Source: Ashinkailepas kermadecensis
Taxonomy: Eukaryota; Arthropoda; Thecostraca; Neolepadidae
Length of the DNA stretch: 64,000 nucleotides
Direction of reading: 5' to 3'
NCBI GenBank assembly: GCA_034440615.1
Contig: JAOTOM010005137.1
Coordinates: 164,001-228,000, forward strand
Under the pieces are notes generated by a model, which had not been told where the DNA came from, did not search any database, and was given only the letters and a program-made list of their open reading frames with translations. This document shows positions 47,400 through 59,343 of the stretch, one piece after another. A program made the position numbers and the translations under genes. Each line of letters begins with the position of its first letter. The stretch's first letter is position 1.

Positions 47400-47870
47400 C
47401 CTATAATCTAATCTAACCTAACCTAACTGGAAAACCAGAATCGTCCAAAACACATTTTCCCGCCATGATATCAAATATATGAAATATAAAATAATACAGC
47501 ATCACAAGGAACTTCCGGCCTTGGCTGCGGACACACCAGGTTGCAAGTATTCATTCACAGAAATAAATGTTGAATTAAGGTAGAAACCTAAGGTCTTCAA
47601 TGTCAGAGTATTAAAATGAGTGCATGAAGTGTTTAATTTCTTCTTTATCAGGTCTGTGACACACCAGGTATGGATAATTATATGTGATGTGCTATATTTG
47701 CAGTCAAGATTATGATAGTGTATTTGTTTGCCAACTGAAAAGTAATCATTTGCTGAGGAAATGAGTGGCCACATCATCAATTTTTATGTTAAAATACCCT
47801 GTATTTATTTTTAAAAATACACAAAATCAAATTTACCTAGATTGACATATATACCAATTAGGTTAGGTTA
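47400..47870. repeat. Right arm of the dispersed/inverted repeat pair
   Basis: Reverse-complement counterpart of 45430-46060, without the SINE. A further short piece of the same family seems to follow near 47950-48000 (GAGGAAATGAGTGGTCACAT). Confidence 0.8.
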
Positions 47871-48407
47871 TGTTACTTTTTATTCATTTTTAATGCTACT
47901 TTTTATGATATATTACCTGACTCCAAGCCCCTTTTGGGTGCTATTATGCCTCCAAATTGAAAAGTATGCACTTGCAGAGGAAATGAGTGGTCACATCATG
48001 CTTATCGATAAACATTGCATTGGCAAAATAAATTCCAAGAAATCAGAAATTACTTACCTTAAACTGCAAATTTACCCAGCCAAAATGGTCACTGATGGGG
48101 CTTTAGCTACCCACCACCTGGACAGTGGCAGCTTACAGAAATGAGGGATTCAAGCTCTTTTGGTTCCTCCACTAAGTGGCATTGCAAACCATACTCAAAA
48201 CATGACCCCACAGCTTCACAATGAACGATTGCACCACGTTGACGCAGCAGCTTAGATATCGCGAATCACAAATTACAAAACGACTAGAATTGAGAACAGA
48301 TAGCACATGTTCTAACATCAACACTAGCATTAGCACATCCTAAACTAGATATAAAGGTACCAAACATTAAACTGCTTTAATAGGTAACCTGCCAGTTGCC
48401 ACCTCAC

Positions 48408-48490
48408 CTCCCAGCCTTTCCTCCAAGTTGAATCGCTTGCTCGTCTGTCTTTTCCGCGCTGCAATTGAGTAACATGCAAGGTCCTGAAGG
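48408..48490 (-). promoter_or_regulatory. Candidate DNAJC21 non-coding first exon and promoter
   Basis: On the minus strand this stretch ends in GGCTGGGAG followed by GTGAGG at 48407, a good donor. Some 140-290 bases upstream are a GCCAAT on the minus strand (rc of 48621-48626), a CCAAT on the plus strand (48647-48651) and a palindromic TGACGTCA (48688-48695). DNAJC21 exon 1 has an acceptor just before its ATG, so a 5' non-coding exon must exist upstream of it. This is the best candidate seen, but no transcript evidence is available. Confidence 0.35.
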
Positions 48491-48514
48491 GATGGTCAAG
48501 TGGCGCTTGCGGCT

Positions 48515-48600
48515 CTTCTGAACGTAGATCTTCTGGAAGTAGATCTTGTGAAAATATATTTTTTGAAAGTAGATCTTTTGAACGTAGATCTTATGAGCTT
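48515..48600. repeat. Short tandem repeat, about 15-bp unit
   Basis: About five units around GAACGTAGATCTTCTG, GAAGTAGATCTTGTG, AAAGTAGATCTTTTG. Lies just upstream of the candidate DNAJC21 first exon. 48700-49550 shows only a G-tract fragment. Confidence 0.75.
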
Positions 48601-49559
48601 CCCCAGTAGAGAAGCTGCTGATTGGCTTAGAATGCTTTGAACATGGCCAATAGGATTAGACAAGTGTTGCCAGATCACTGATGCGATTGACGTCATGGCC
48701 GCTCCTGTTGTCTATTATGTGCCTTGATGTTCTATAGCCTTGATTATGTGAACGAGGAAACAACACTGGCATGTACTGATATGCATGGACAAGTGAGCAA
48801 GGAAAAATGATATCCGAACGTCTTCAAAACCGAAAATGCGCTATCAGATCTCGTATCATTTTAAATGTGCTGTTCAATGGATAAATGAAAGCGAAGGTGG
48901 AAAACTGAACTAATTGCACCACATATGTATCATCTGCGTAATTTATGCACCTAATGACATGAGCTGCTCACGGCCTGCTGACGGAAGCTGATTAGGGTGG
49001 AACATATTTTGGTTGACGGAGACGCCGCAAGCTCCATTGAACAACCCCTAAACTAATAATCACGTGTGTGCCTACCACAGGTGTTGATTTCTGAAAATTA
49101 TTGGGGGGGGGGGGCAAAATACAGAAAGGCAATGGGCAGGCCCACCTGGATTGCGGGGTACACTCCATAAGGCTTCATGTTAAAAGTTGAAATTATTGGA
49201 AGGGGGCAAAGCTAACATTGACGGGCACTTGTCCCGTCAAAGTATCTAAAACACCACCTCTGGTACCCACATTTCCATTTAATCGCTGCCATTTAATGTA
49301 TGGTTTGTCGGGAAAAGGAACAGAGCATGGGGACGCGGTTGCAGGATCAGTGTTTCAGCGTCGAAGGGTATGTACCCGTCGCTCATCTACATAACTTCAT
49401 CCAAAATCATTCTCCCGTTCCAGTAGGCAGTTGAATTTCCGACAAGCATTGCCATTGACTTTGTAAGCTTAGCAATGAGTTTATTTGTATTCCCCTGGTG
49501 CAAAAATATGTAATGTGCAGCATTATGAGAACCTCAAGAGGTGGACAACTCGACAGGGG

Positions 49560-51230
49560 GTCATATAATAACTTCGATCGGGGTGCCTTTTGTTCCGGAG
49601 GGGTGCCATTTCCCCGGAGGGGTGCCTTTTCTACTTCGATGGCTTTCAGCGAGGAGGGGGGTTGCGGGATGCATCCGTTTTGAAGGGCCCTGCCGCTTTT
49701 TGGTCTAGCCTGTTTTTGAGGCCCTCATGCTGTCTTTGCGGCCCAGTGTACTTTGAGGGCCCGGTGCGGTTTGAGGTCCCCCAGTGTGTATTTAGAGCTT
49801 CCATTAGGTATATTTAGGTTCCCATGGTAAATTTGTAGGCCCTGTCGCTTTTTAGGGACCCGGTGCGTTTTGGAGAACCCCGGTATGTGTTTGGCATACT
49901 GGTGCGCTTTTAGGGCCCAGTAAACTAAGCTGTGTTTATAATTGGGCCCTGGCACAATTTTTCGGTCTCCCGGTGCGATTTTTCGGGCCCCTAGATGCGA
50001 CACGTTCCGTGTGGGCTCAGCACGATTTTTCGGGACTTATTTTTGTAAAAATTTTCAGTCCTGGTCGTTTTCCAATGTCCCGGCTTTATTTGTCGGACAT
50101 CGGTGTCGTATTTGTCTGCCCCGGCATTATTTTTCACGGTCCGACAGTTTTCTGGCGCCCCTGCAATTTATGGGGACCTCGGCACGATTTTTGGGTCTCC
50201 AGGCGATTTTCCGGGCGCGGTCATTTATTTTCCGCGCCCCACGCTTGTTCTAGCAATTGACATCCCTGGTTGTATTTTTTCGATCCCGGCGCGATATTGT
50301 GGGCCCCGTTGTAATTACTTGGGGCCTCCGACTGGAATTATTTGGTCCTAGTGCGATTTGTCTAGGCCCCGGCGTGATTTTTGTGTGTGTGGGGGGGGGG
50401 GGGTATGCGCGAGTTTTCGGTGCCCCGACGCAAATTGTCCGGCTCAGACGCGATTTTTCATGACTTTTCTAAATTTGTCGAGCCAGGGTCGCTCTTTCGA
50501 GAACAGGCGTGATTGTTTTGGGCCCCAGCTGGATTTTATGCCCCCCCCCCCGATGCAATATTATCGTGGCCCTACGCGATTTTAAGGGGCAGATGGTGCG
50601 ATTTATTTGGCTTCAGTGCGTTTGTCCGGACCCGGATTGACTTTACGGGGTCCCTAAGCTTAATTTTGAGGGTCCCGCGGTTTCATTCCTTCGGGTCCCG
50701 GTATGATTTCTTTTGGCTCAGATGTGTTTATCCCCCCCCCCCCTCGATCGGAACCTTTTTGGGGCCCAATGCGACTTTTGTGACTCCAATGCAATTTGTT
50801 GGCGCGCTATTTGTCAGTGCTACGGTGTGATTTTATGGGCTCCGGCGCTAGTTTTCTGTGAACCGTTTTCTTTTTTTGGGCCCCCAATGATCACACATTT
50901 TTGGGGGCCCCAATGGTCTCTGGTCCCCAGCGCGAGTTTTTGGGCTCTGGTGCAAGCTTTTGGAGCCCTGCTGTTTTTATTTGGGGGCCCCTGACGTGAA
51001 TCTTTCGGTTGCCGACGGGAATTTTGGGGTCCCAACGAGATCTCTGGGGGCCCCGGTGCGACTTTTGGGGTGATTTTTCGAGGCCTCGCTATATTTAGAT
51101 TGGACCCGACGCGAACTTTGTGGGCCCCTGACGCGAATTTTTGAAGAAACGACACAGTTATTTGGGCTCCGTCGCGATCTTTTAGCGCCCCATATAATTT
51201 TTCCCAGCTCAAGCGCGAGTCTTGGTGGCA
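49560..51230. repeat. Large decayed short-period array, reverse orientation of 7820-8580
   Basis: Loose 20-24-bp units such as CGGCACGATTTTTGGGTCTC and GGGCCCCTGACGCGAATTTT. Reverse-complemented they read as CCGGGCCC-AAAAATCG-CG, the pattern seen at 7820-8580. Some 1.7 kb and roughly 75 units. Long open frames here only translate the repeat. Confidence 0.8.
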
Positions 51231-51324
51231 GCCACGACCCCTCAGTTGGAGGAATTATCTCCTTTGCCCCACACTCCCACCCTTCGGTACACCATTGCGG
51301 CCTAGGTGTTCAGTGGGGAACTCA

Positions 51325-51870
51325 TTAGTTGTCCAGAGGAATGCCTTCGCAGTTTAGAGAGGCGCTTTCCTAGTCCAGATGGGCGCCTGTCTAGTCCCTG
51401 GCGTTTTTTGTTTGTTTGTTTGTTTGTTTGTTCCCAGACGAACGTCTTCGTTATCCCGACGCGGGCATTTTAGCGACAGCGGCACCCTCGTTATTCGGAT
51501 GGGTATCTGTCTCATCCAGATGATGCCGTCGTCCAGACGGTCGCATCCGTTCTCCAGACGGGCATCTTCAGACGGGCGCTTTCGTTGTCCCGAATGGCAC
51601 CTCTCTTGCACAGAGGAACGCTTTCCTTGCCCAAAGAGCTGCATTCCTGGCCTACATGGGCGTCTGTTTAGCTCAAAGGGCACCCTCGTTGTTCAGAGGG
51701 GCGCCTGCGTAGTCCAGAGGGGCGCTTTATTTGTCCAGGGGGCGCCTGTCTAGCCCAGAATGGCGTCTTTATTACCCAGAAGGACGCCTGTGTCGTCCAG
51801 GTAGGCATTCCTTTACCAGAGGGGCGCTTTCCCAGTTTACATGGGCGCCTATTTAGCACAGAGGCACATT
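51325..51870. repeat. Decayed array, about 23-bp unit, different consensus
   Basis: Units such as GTCCAGAGGGGCGCTTTATT and TAGTCCAGAGGGGCGCC. It abuts the preceding array but its consensus is GGGGCGCC plus TTGTCCAGA. It contains (TTTG)n at 51407-51432. Confidence 0.75.
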
Positions 51871-52394
51871 GGATAGGCTCTGACCAAATTTAGTCTTCTT
51901 TGGTAGAGAGCGCATTTTTGGTAGCGAAAGCGGCACCAAGGTATGGCGCCGAAGGCATCCTTCTTGGTGGCGTCCGGGAGTAGAGCGCATTTTCGACCTC
52001 GATCGGGGGGGCAGGGGGGGGGGGCTTTCAGTTCCGCACGGATCCGCCACTAGAAATCGAGCACCCAAACGCCTGCTCGAAGACATGTAGCGGCGTTGAA
52101 AGGCGGCGGAGCGTGGTGTCCGGTCCACCTGGCGACCGAGCTAGGGGTTTGATGTTTCACGCCCGAGCCAGTAGATGTTCGGCTCGGCAGGCTGGCGGGC
52201 AGCCAGCCGGTCGGGTTGGGACAAGGGGATCCGTTCGGCCGTTTTTCTATGTACACCATAGGGTGGCGTAGCAAAATCCCTTATCCGGATTATCTACACT
52301 GGGTGTGGGCCGAAGCAGTCTGTGTCCTGCTCACTTGGTGATCTAAGACTTTTCCGACCGTGAATATAATAAGACCAGGTGAATTTACTAATGA

Positions 52395-52620
52395 CAGGGG
52401 CGGATCCAGGAATTGTCATGCTGGCGCACTCGTCTGGAGGGGGAGGGTCACCACTGTGAAAGTTTCTGGAGGGGCCTTCGGCTGAAAATCCGTTGAGGGG
52501 CGGGGGGGGGTCGGGTGCATTTGAGCATACTGAAGCCCTTTCCTCTCAATGCCTATGACTTCGTGTGAGGGGCGCCTTTTGGCTGAAAATCCCGTTGTGC
52601 ATGGGGGGGGGGGGTGAACT
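52395..52620. repeat. G-tract dispersed repeat
   Basis: Contains GGCGGATCCAGGAATTGTCA then TG, CGTCTGGAGGGGGAGGG and GGCTGAAAATCC. Near copies at 37985-38240 (GGGTGGGTCCAGGAATTGTC) and 63300-63520. 52620-53560 shows no gene that I recognise. Confidence 0.6.
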
Positions 52621-53560
52621 CGAGCCTCCTTAGGGGTCTTATCCTCCGGTCAGAGGGTTGTCACGTTTCCATGGCGGCAACACATGCTTCCAGTGCCTTC
52701 CTCCTGTATCCATCCCTTGAGGTGAACCCATTTTGGAGCACAGGTGTGATTAGCGTCAAAATCCCCAGAATTGACACAAGATGTCTGGTCAGACTGCTGG
52801 TATATTTGTAAGAGCTGTTGCGGAATAACTTACAAGCATTGTCCCATGTACTCTGCGTTTTGCAATGACAGCCAATGGATCTACAAAGCTAATGGTGGAA
52901 GCTAACGGAAGTGAGGCTACTTCTTGAAAGGAGTCCACAACTCAGTTGACGCAAATTTTATGCCCATTAAATGTTTTGTTTTACTGTACAAACAATGAAC
53001 ACTACTGCTGAAGGAGATAGTGCGACCCTAAGGCCGGTGGATGCCACAGTTGGTTATGCTCAATTCCGCTGTGTACATTCGATACTTCGGAGTTTGGGGC
53101 CCATCGACTGCATCGGTCATGCGGCTCATTTGATACTTCAAACTTTACTTTTTCCAAGGCCGAGGTATTCTTGAGTATCGATGCGGTTGTCCCGGCAACG
53201 GCGGAAGCGTCTGCCTAGCCGTGCCTGCATACCCATCATTACCGATGAAGTATCACGAAAACAGTTCGTACGACAAAATTAATAGGATGATGAAGCTACA
53301 ATATTTATTTAGTGCTGCAACGCCAAAGTTCGGGAAAATTCGGTGTGGTGGCCAACACACCGGACTTGCCCTGCATTTTCACCCACGGCCATGGCCGATT
53401 TTTTATATGGGCTACTTTTTCGTGACTAGCTATAAGAAATAAACGCTAATCGTTAGTCCATCAACAAACAAGCATTCATGGGATTGTATTTCAGCTGCAC
53501 CTACCATGCCATTGAGTATCAGATACTACCTGTGTTGGTCTTGTGGAGCGGAAAAGCTTC

Positions 53561-53566
53561 TTTATT
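53561..53566 (-). terminator. Polyadenylation signal AATAAA for IQCD
   Basis: AATAAA on the minus strand, about 240 bases past the IQCD stop codon. It is the first canonical hexamer I noticed downstream. Position fits a short 3' UTR. Confidence 0.55.
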
Positions 53567-53802
53567 GCACTTGTTTATGCCCGGCTTCCAATGACCGCAG
53601 CTACGAAGTGACTATATTTCCATTAAATTGATGTGTTCGCAACACGTTCATTGCATTACCAGTGCGAGATATAATTGAAGAAAAAACTGTCAACACTTCA
53701 CGTATCACTGATTGCAGAAGACATACAGTGATCAGTGACAGTCGATGCCAACGCTTGCGGGTTCAACGCACAATCACCACAAGCATGCCATACGGAGCCG
53801 AT

Positions 53803-53973
53803 CTATTTTTTCTTGCCCTTCTTGCTCTTTGGGCTTCCCTTCGGACTCTTCTTCTTTCCTGTGGGACTACCGCCCTTCCCTTTCCCTTTCTTCCCTTTCT
53901 TTCCCTTCTTTCCTTTTCCTTTTTTCTTCATTTTCTTCAACTTTTTCCTGACCTGGTAGCCACGCCAGAACGC
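53803..53973 (-). CDS. IQCD: IQCD coding exon 7 (IQ motif and lysine tail)
   Basis: Encodes AFWRGYQVRKKLKKMKKK and a lysine/glycine/serine tail, then TAG at 53805-53803. The acceptor is TGTTTCAG. The basic tail is compositionally like that of vertebrate IQCD. The plus strand here is open only because of the purine-rich tail. Confidence 0.91.
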   Translation of the reverse strand, partial: AFWRGYQVRKKLKKMKKKGKGKKGKKGKKGKGKGGSPTGKKKSPKGSPKSKKGKKK

Positions 53974-56444
53974 CTGAAACATGATGTTGCTGTAGCCTCT
54001 ATGCGGTTTTGTCTGAACATTTTTGGGACTGTTCATCTAGTATCACTAAGGAAATCATGAAGTAACTGTAAACACAGCTTTCAAGACCGTCTTACACTAG
54101 CAAATTTATCAGGAATGCTGTCGTACCTCCCACTCGTTTCCAGAACATTTAAATCCGAGGAAACATGAGAATGGAAACATGAGAATGGTTGAATTGATTC
54201 CGTTCACCGTGTACCACTCAAAATAATTTAACGTTTAGCACTTCGCACGGTCACAACCTGCACGGATATGGCACAGGCACCTCACTACGCCTCACCTGAA
54301 TGTAAAGAGACGCCACCGCTTTTCTCTTCTGAAGTGCTTCCTCGGCAATAAGCTGTTCTTCTAGCCTTTGCCGTTTTAAGATGATCGCGTCATATCGGTC
54401 TCTCATGGTCTCTACCTTTGCCTGAAGGTTTAATCAGCGTCAATGACACAACATGTATATGAAAGGGCGTCATATAGTTTCTATGTCAGGATGCTGACGA
54501 AATTCGTGGCCGAGAAAGGAGAGGAGTGGTCACTCAGTGGACAGCATAAGGAGTGCTTCAAAGATGCACGGGTAAGATGTATCCGATTAAAAAAAACTGC
54601 GAACTGACATTCCAGTGTCGTGCTACAATCGAAATATTCACACACACCATGGCACAGTATTGAAAAGAAAATCGTTCAAAGACGCTGGAGTGACAATCAA
54701 TGGATGAATCAGCATACTTCACCTAACGCAGCGGAAAGTAAAGAGAGAGAGAAACGTAACCTTTCGCTTTGATAGTAATATTTTGGAAACAAGGACGAAA
54801 CAGGAGCCGGCTTACGTCATACTTTTCCCTTTCGACCGTCTCCGCCTCAAACTCCGCCGTCGTCGTCTCGATCTGCTCCAGCTTCTCCGTCATTTCCGAA
54901 TCGTACTTCTGCAGCCAGTTCTCTAACTCCGACTCAATCTTATATCTGCAAAAAGACCACTGGCATATGCAGGCTAAACCGGATGGCAGGCTGAAGTACA
55001 GGTTTCATTATCTCTCGCTTTGGTTAACAATATTACCAGTTAGCGACACTAACTGTACGGACATGTGTGGTATATCATTAGCAGGCACCTAATGTTGGCT
55101 CTAAGACGGCTTGATCACGATTAATGCTTGGAATGGGACGGTACAACTCGATCCTTTGAGTCACATAAAAATTGAATAAATCAAGGGCAGCTGAGCGTAG
55201 CAAATGCTGAATGTGAGCAGGTAACGTGCAAATACGGCATGGAAGGTCACAAGCGAAATAATGAGCACAGGAATACAATTCAAGCTGTTGAAACAATAAC
55301 CTTAGATCGAAGCTGTGATTGAATCAATTGGGTCCCAGGGAACCAAACGACCCTCATGGTATTGCCCTATATCTTCAGATTTTTGTGTCAAGAACCTGAT
55401 GGCGTTCCCTGAAAAAGACAGCATGGCAGTCAAATTAGAAGTATCAGCAGACAAATAAGTGAATCGTACTTGCGCTTTTTCAGTGCAGCTTCGGCCAGCC
55501 GGTTGGCCGCGCGTAGCTGCCGCAGACCGCTTTCGTTCCGCTCGTAGATCTTGTGCAGCCGGTCTCGCTCCATGTTGTAGGAGGCCCTCTCCCCAATCAT
55601 GTCTCCCTCTGCTTCTGCACTGCGGGACAGATTCTCAATCACGTCACTGCATGTGGTGGTGTCGTGTTAGCTATTGTTCAGAGGCATACGTCCTACTGGT
55701 TTCCAGACTTAACATGGCGGGATGTGGAGATGCCTCTTCCGGCGCTTTGGGTTGTTGAAGCTAGTTATAAATACACTACCCTCCCCGTCTCAATGCGCCT
55801 CATGTAATGCCCCCACCCCACTCCACCCAGCATGGCGCTCTATCTGCCTATTAACTTCTGTCTGACTTGTCCGTCACGATGATTACACGTAGAGAAAGTG
55901 GGTGGCAGTCGGTATTCGAGAAGCCAACCAACCTGTGCATTTTGGGAGTGTCATTGTCAAATATCTGCATCGCAAGTCGGTTTATTGATAACAACACCAA
56001 TACACGAAGCAGTCAGGGGCTTGGAAGAACGAGGGCATGAGGCAGGCTATAGGGCCCTCATGCTGCACACGAAGGACCGGGCATCACCCTATTGTAAGCA
56101 CATAGCGGCAGTGGCGCAGTCGCAGTCACTCCTGGCGGTTAGACCCGCGGCGCTACCTATGGTGAGCGGGCGAAGGAAGTGCCGCCAGAAAATCACCTTT
56201 TGAAGTAAGAATGGGAATATAGCAGGACAAATATGATGCTAAAGTTCCCACACTGCCCATCTAAGATGCTGATATAATTATTAGCGCAGAAAAGTAGGAC
56301 TTCAAGCGTTTGGACAATCTTCGTTTCAATGTTTCGCGACGTATTTTCCCACTGCTACTAAAATTATTAAGACTTATAAATCCTGACAGCCGATCAGGGG
56401 ATGAGTCATATTGGATTGGAATGGTTCACTCAGCTTGATTACGC

Positions 56445-56482
<38 letters not shown>

Positions 56483-59222
56483 ATATGTGTGTGCATGTGT
56501 ATGTGTATGTGGATGTGTGTGTGTTGTGTGTGTGTGTGTGTGTGTGTGTACATATGTGAACAACAATGATTGGCGAATAAATACGACAAATTAACAAGAG
56601 ATTACCTTTATTGTAGAAGCGCTTCGACCTCAAAGGTCTTCTTCAGAAACAAGTACAAAATCAGAGAATATCCGAGTAACTTCGAGTCGAATTACCAGCA
56701 AAAGCACGTGATGTTTCACGGTCGGCATTTCGCGGTTGCTAACATCGCTGCAGGTTTTGCCCATTTCACAAATCCTGCTCTCGAATTAATTGTATTGTGT
56801 GTACTTATGTATGCAGCCTATAATGTCTTTCTAGTCCGTTTGTTTACATTGTTTACCAGGATATTAACCTTGGCCCAATTCGGCAGATTTTCATATTCGT
56901 CAAGATGCGAAACAATTGTGTTACATTGTCTGTGGTACCGCACGTCACGTTTGTGCTCTTTAATGTTTGTCTGAACCCACTCCCTGTTTTCTCCCACAAA
57001 CGTCTTTGGCCATTCCAGAACACGGGATTTCAAACACAACATTGTCTTCTGACCAACGGTCGGTTCTGGGTCTTGCCGTCATGTCTCGTACTTTCGCTCC
57101 AGAACTGATGGCAACTTTAATTTGGGCTCTTTCTAAGTGTTTGGCCATTGTCAACGCATGTTTTGAGAACGGGATTGTTAGAAACCCGTTTGGTTTCGAT
57201 GTTATTTTTCTTACTTCCTTGCTTCTTTTCTTGATTTCCTGAGCTTTCTTCTTGAGTTTCACTAGCCAGCCTGCTGGATATTTTAGCTTACTAAAAGTGG
57301 AATAAATATGGTCAATTTCTTCAAGAAGGTAGACTTCGCTGCAAATTCTGAGTGCTCTCAGGAAGAAACCAATTACAATGCCACTCTGTACTCTAACGCT
57401 GTGTGCTGAATAAAAATGAACATAGTTTTCCTTATGTGTTGGCTTTCTGCAAACTTTAAAGGTAACAGCTGTCTCCGTTTTCACTATGAGAGTGTCCAGA
57501 AATGGGATAGCTCCTTCTGTTTCTAATTCAATCGTGAACTGTATTTTCCTGTTAACTTTGACGAATTTATTACGAATTTATCATCACGAATGCTATCGAA
57601 CGAAGAAAAAGAAGCGCTGTCATTGGGCCTCAAATTTGACTCGGGGAAAGACAAATATTAATTCGTTCAACATGTGAATTACAATTACAATGCAAATGAT
57701 AGTGACGCAGATAAAGGATTCATACAGGGTATTTTGGCTTGGTGTAAGGCATTGGCTGATGACGAACCAAGTAGGAGGCAGGAGATATCTACAAGCACTT
57801 CGAAATCTTGCCAACGACAAGTATGCTCGAAACACAGACAGACAAAGGTGGCGGAATAATAATCCTAAACCAACGTGATTACCTCAGCAAGATGAATGAA
57901 ATGCTCAGTGATAGGACAATATATGAGGAAAATTCCAGCTATGCAGGAAAACAAAGTAAAGCGTTCAATCAGAAAGCACGGAAATTGCTAAGGAAATCAA
58001 AACGAGGTAAAACGCCATTGCATCTGTTCAAAGAATCTCCTGTGGCTCCTCGTATGAAAGGCTCACCAAAAATGCATAAAGAAGGCATCCCGATGCGCCC
58101 GATCACTTCTGACATCGGAAGTACTCCGCACAATTTAGCGAAAAGATTAGCCAAACCCCTCACAAACGTGCCAGGAACAATAAGCAAAGCGCATGTTAAA
58201 AACACCGCGAAAGTAATCGCGAGGCTGGATACCAATGATGTAGCTCATATGAATTTCGCTAGTTTTGATGTGAAATCGTTGTTTACGAATGTGCCAGTAG
58301 ATGAAGTGTTGAAAGTGGTGAAGAAGGTTATTCATTTCGAAGATGACATCAAGCTACCACTTCCAAAATTACATTATATGGAACTAGTTACCTTGTGCAT
58401 GAAATTTGGGACATTTTCTTTCAATGGTGAAGAATATGATCAGCACAGCGGATTAGCAATGGGTTCACCATTAAGCCCAGTTGCAGCTTCTCTTTACATG
58501 GAGTTTTTAGAAAGTGGTCACTTCTTGGATATCATTGGGAATGACGCCATCTGGCTCAGATACGTTGATGACGTCCTGGTGGCCGCACCAAAATCTTTAC
58601 AAAAGTTTACAGAAAGCCAACAAATAAGGAAGACTGTTCATTGTATTTAGCACACAACGATAGAGTAAAGAGTGGCATTGCAATTAGGTTCTTCCTGAAA
58701 GCATTCAGAATTTGCAGCGAAGTCTACCTTCCTGAACAAATTGACCATATTTATTCCACTTTTAGTAAGCTAAAATATCCAAGAGGCTGGCTAGTGGAAC
58801 TCAAGAAGAAGGCCTAGGAAATCAAGAAAAGAAGCAAAGAAGTATGAAAAATAACATCAAAACCAGACAAGTTTCTAACAATCTCGTTCTCAAAACATGC
58901 GTTGACAATGGCCAAACACTTAGAAAGAGCCGAAATTAAAGCTGCCATCAGTTCTGGAACGAATACACAATACAATGAATTCGAGAGTAGGTTTTGTCAA
59001 TTGGGCAAAACCTGCAGCGATGTTAGCAACCGCGAAACGCCGACCGTGAAACATCACGTGCTTTTAGTGATAATTCGACTCGAAGTTCCTTGGATATTTT
59101 CTGATTTTGTACTTGCATACTGAAGAAGACCCTTGAGGTCGAAACGTTTCTACAATAAAGGTCCTCTGTTAATTTGTCGTATTTATTCGTCAATCATCGT
59201 TATTCATATTTGTCAGATGGAC

Positions 59223-59298
<76 letters not shown>

Positions 59299-59301
59299 AA
59301 T

Positions 59302-59343
<42 letters not shown>

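Noticed and set aside
53662..54060. 132-codon plus-strand frame rich in F, P, S and L
   Set aside because: Shadow of the lysine-rich tail of IQCD exon 7.
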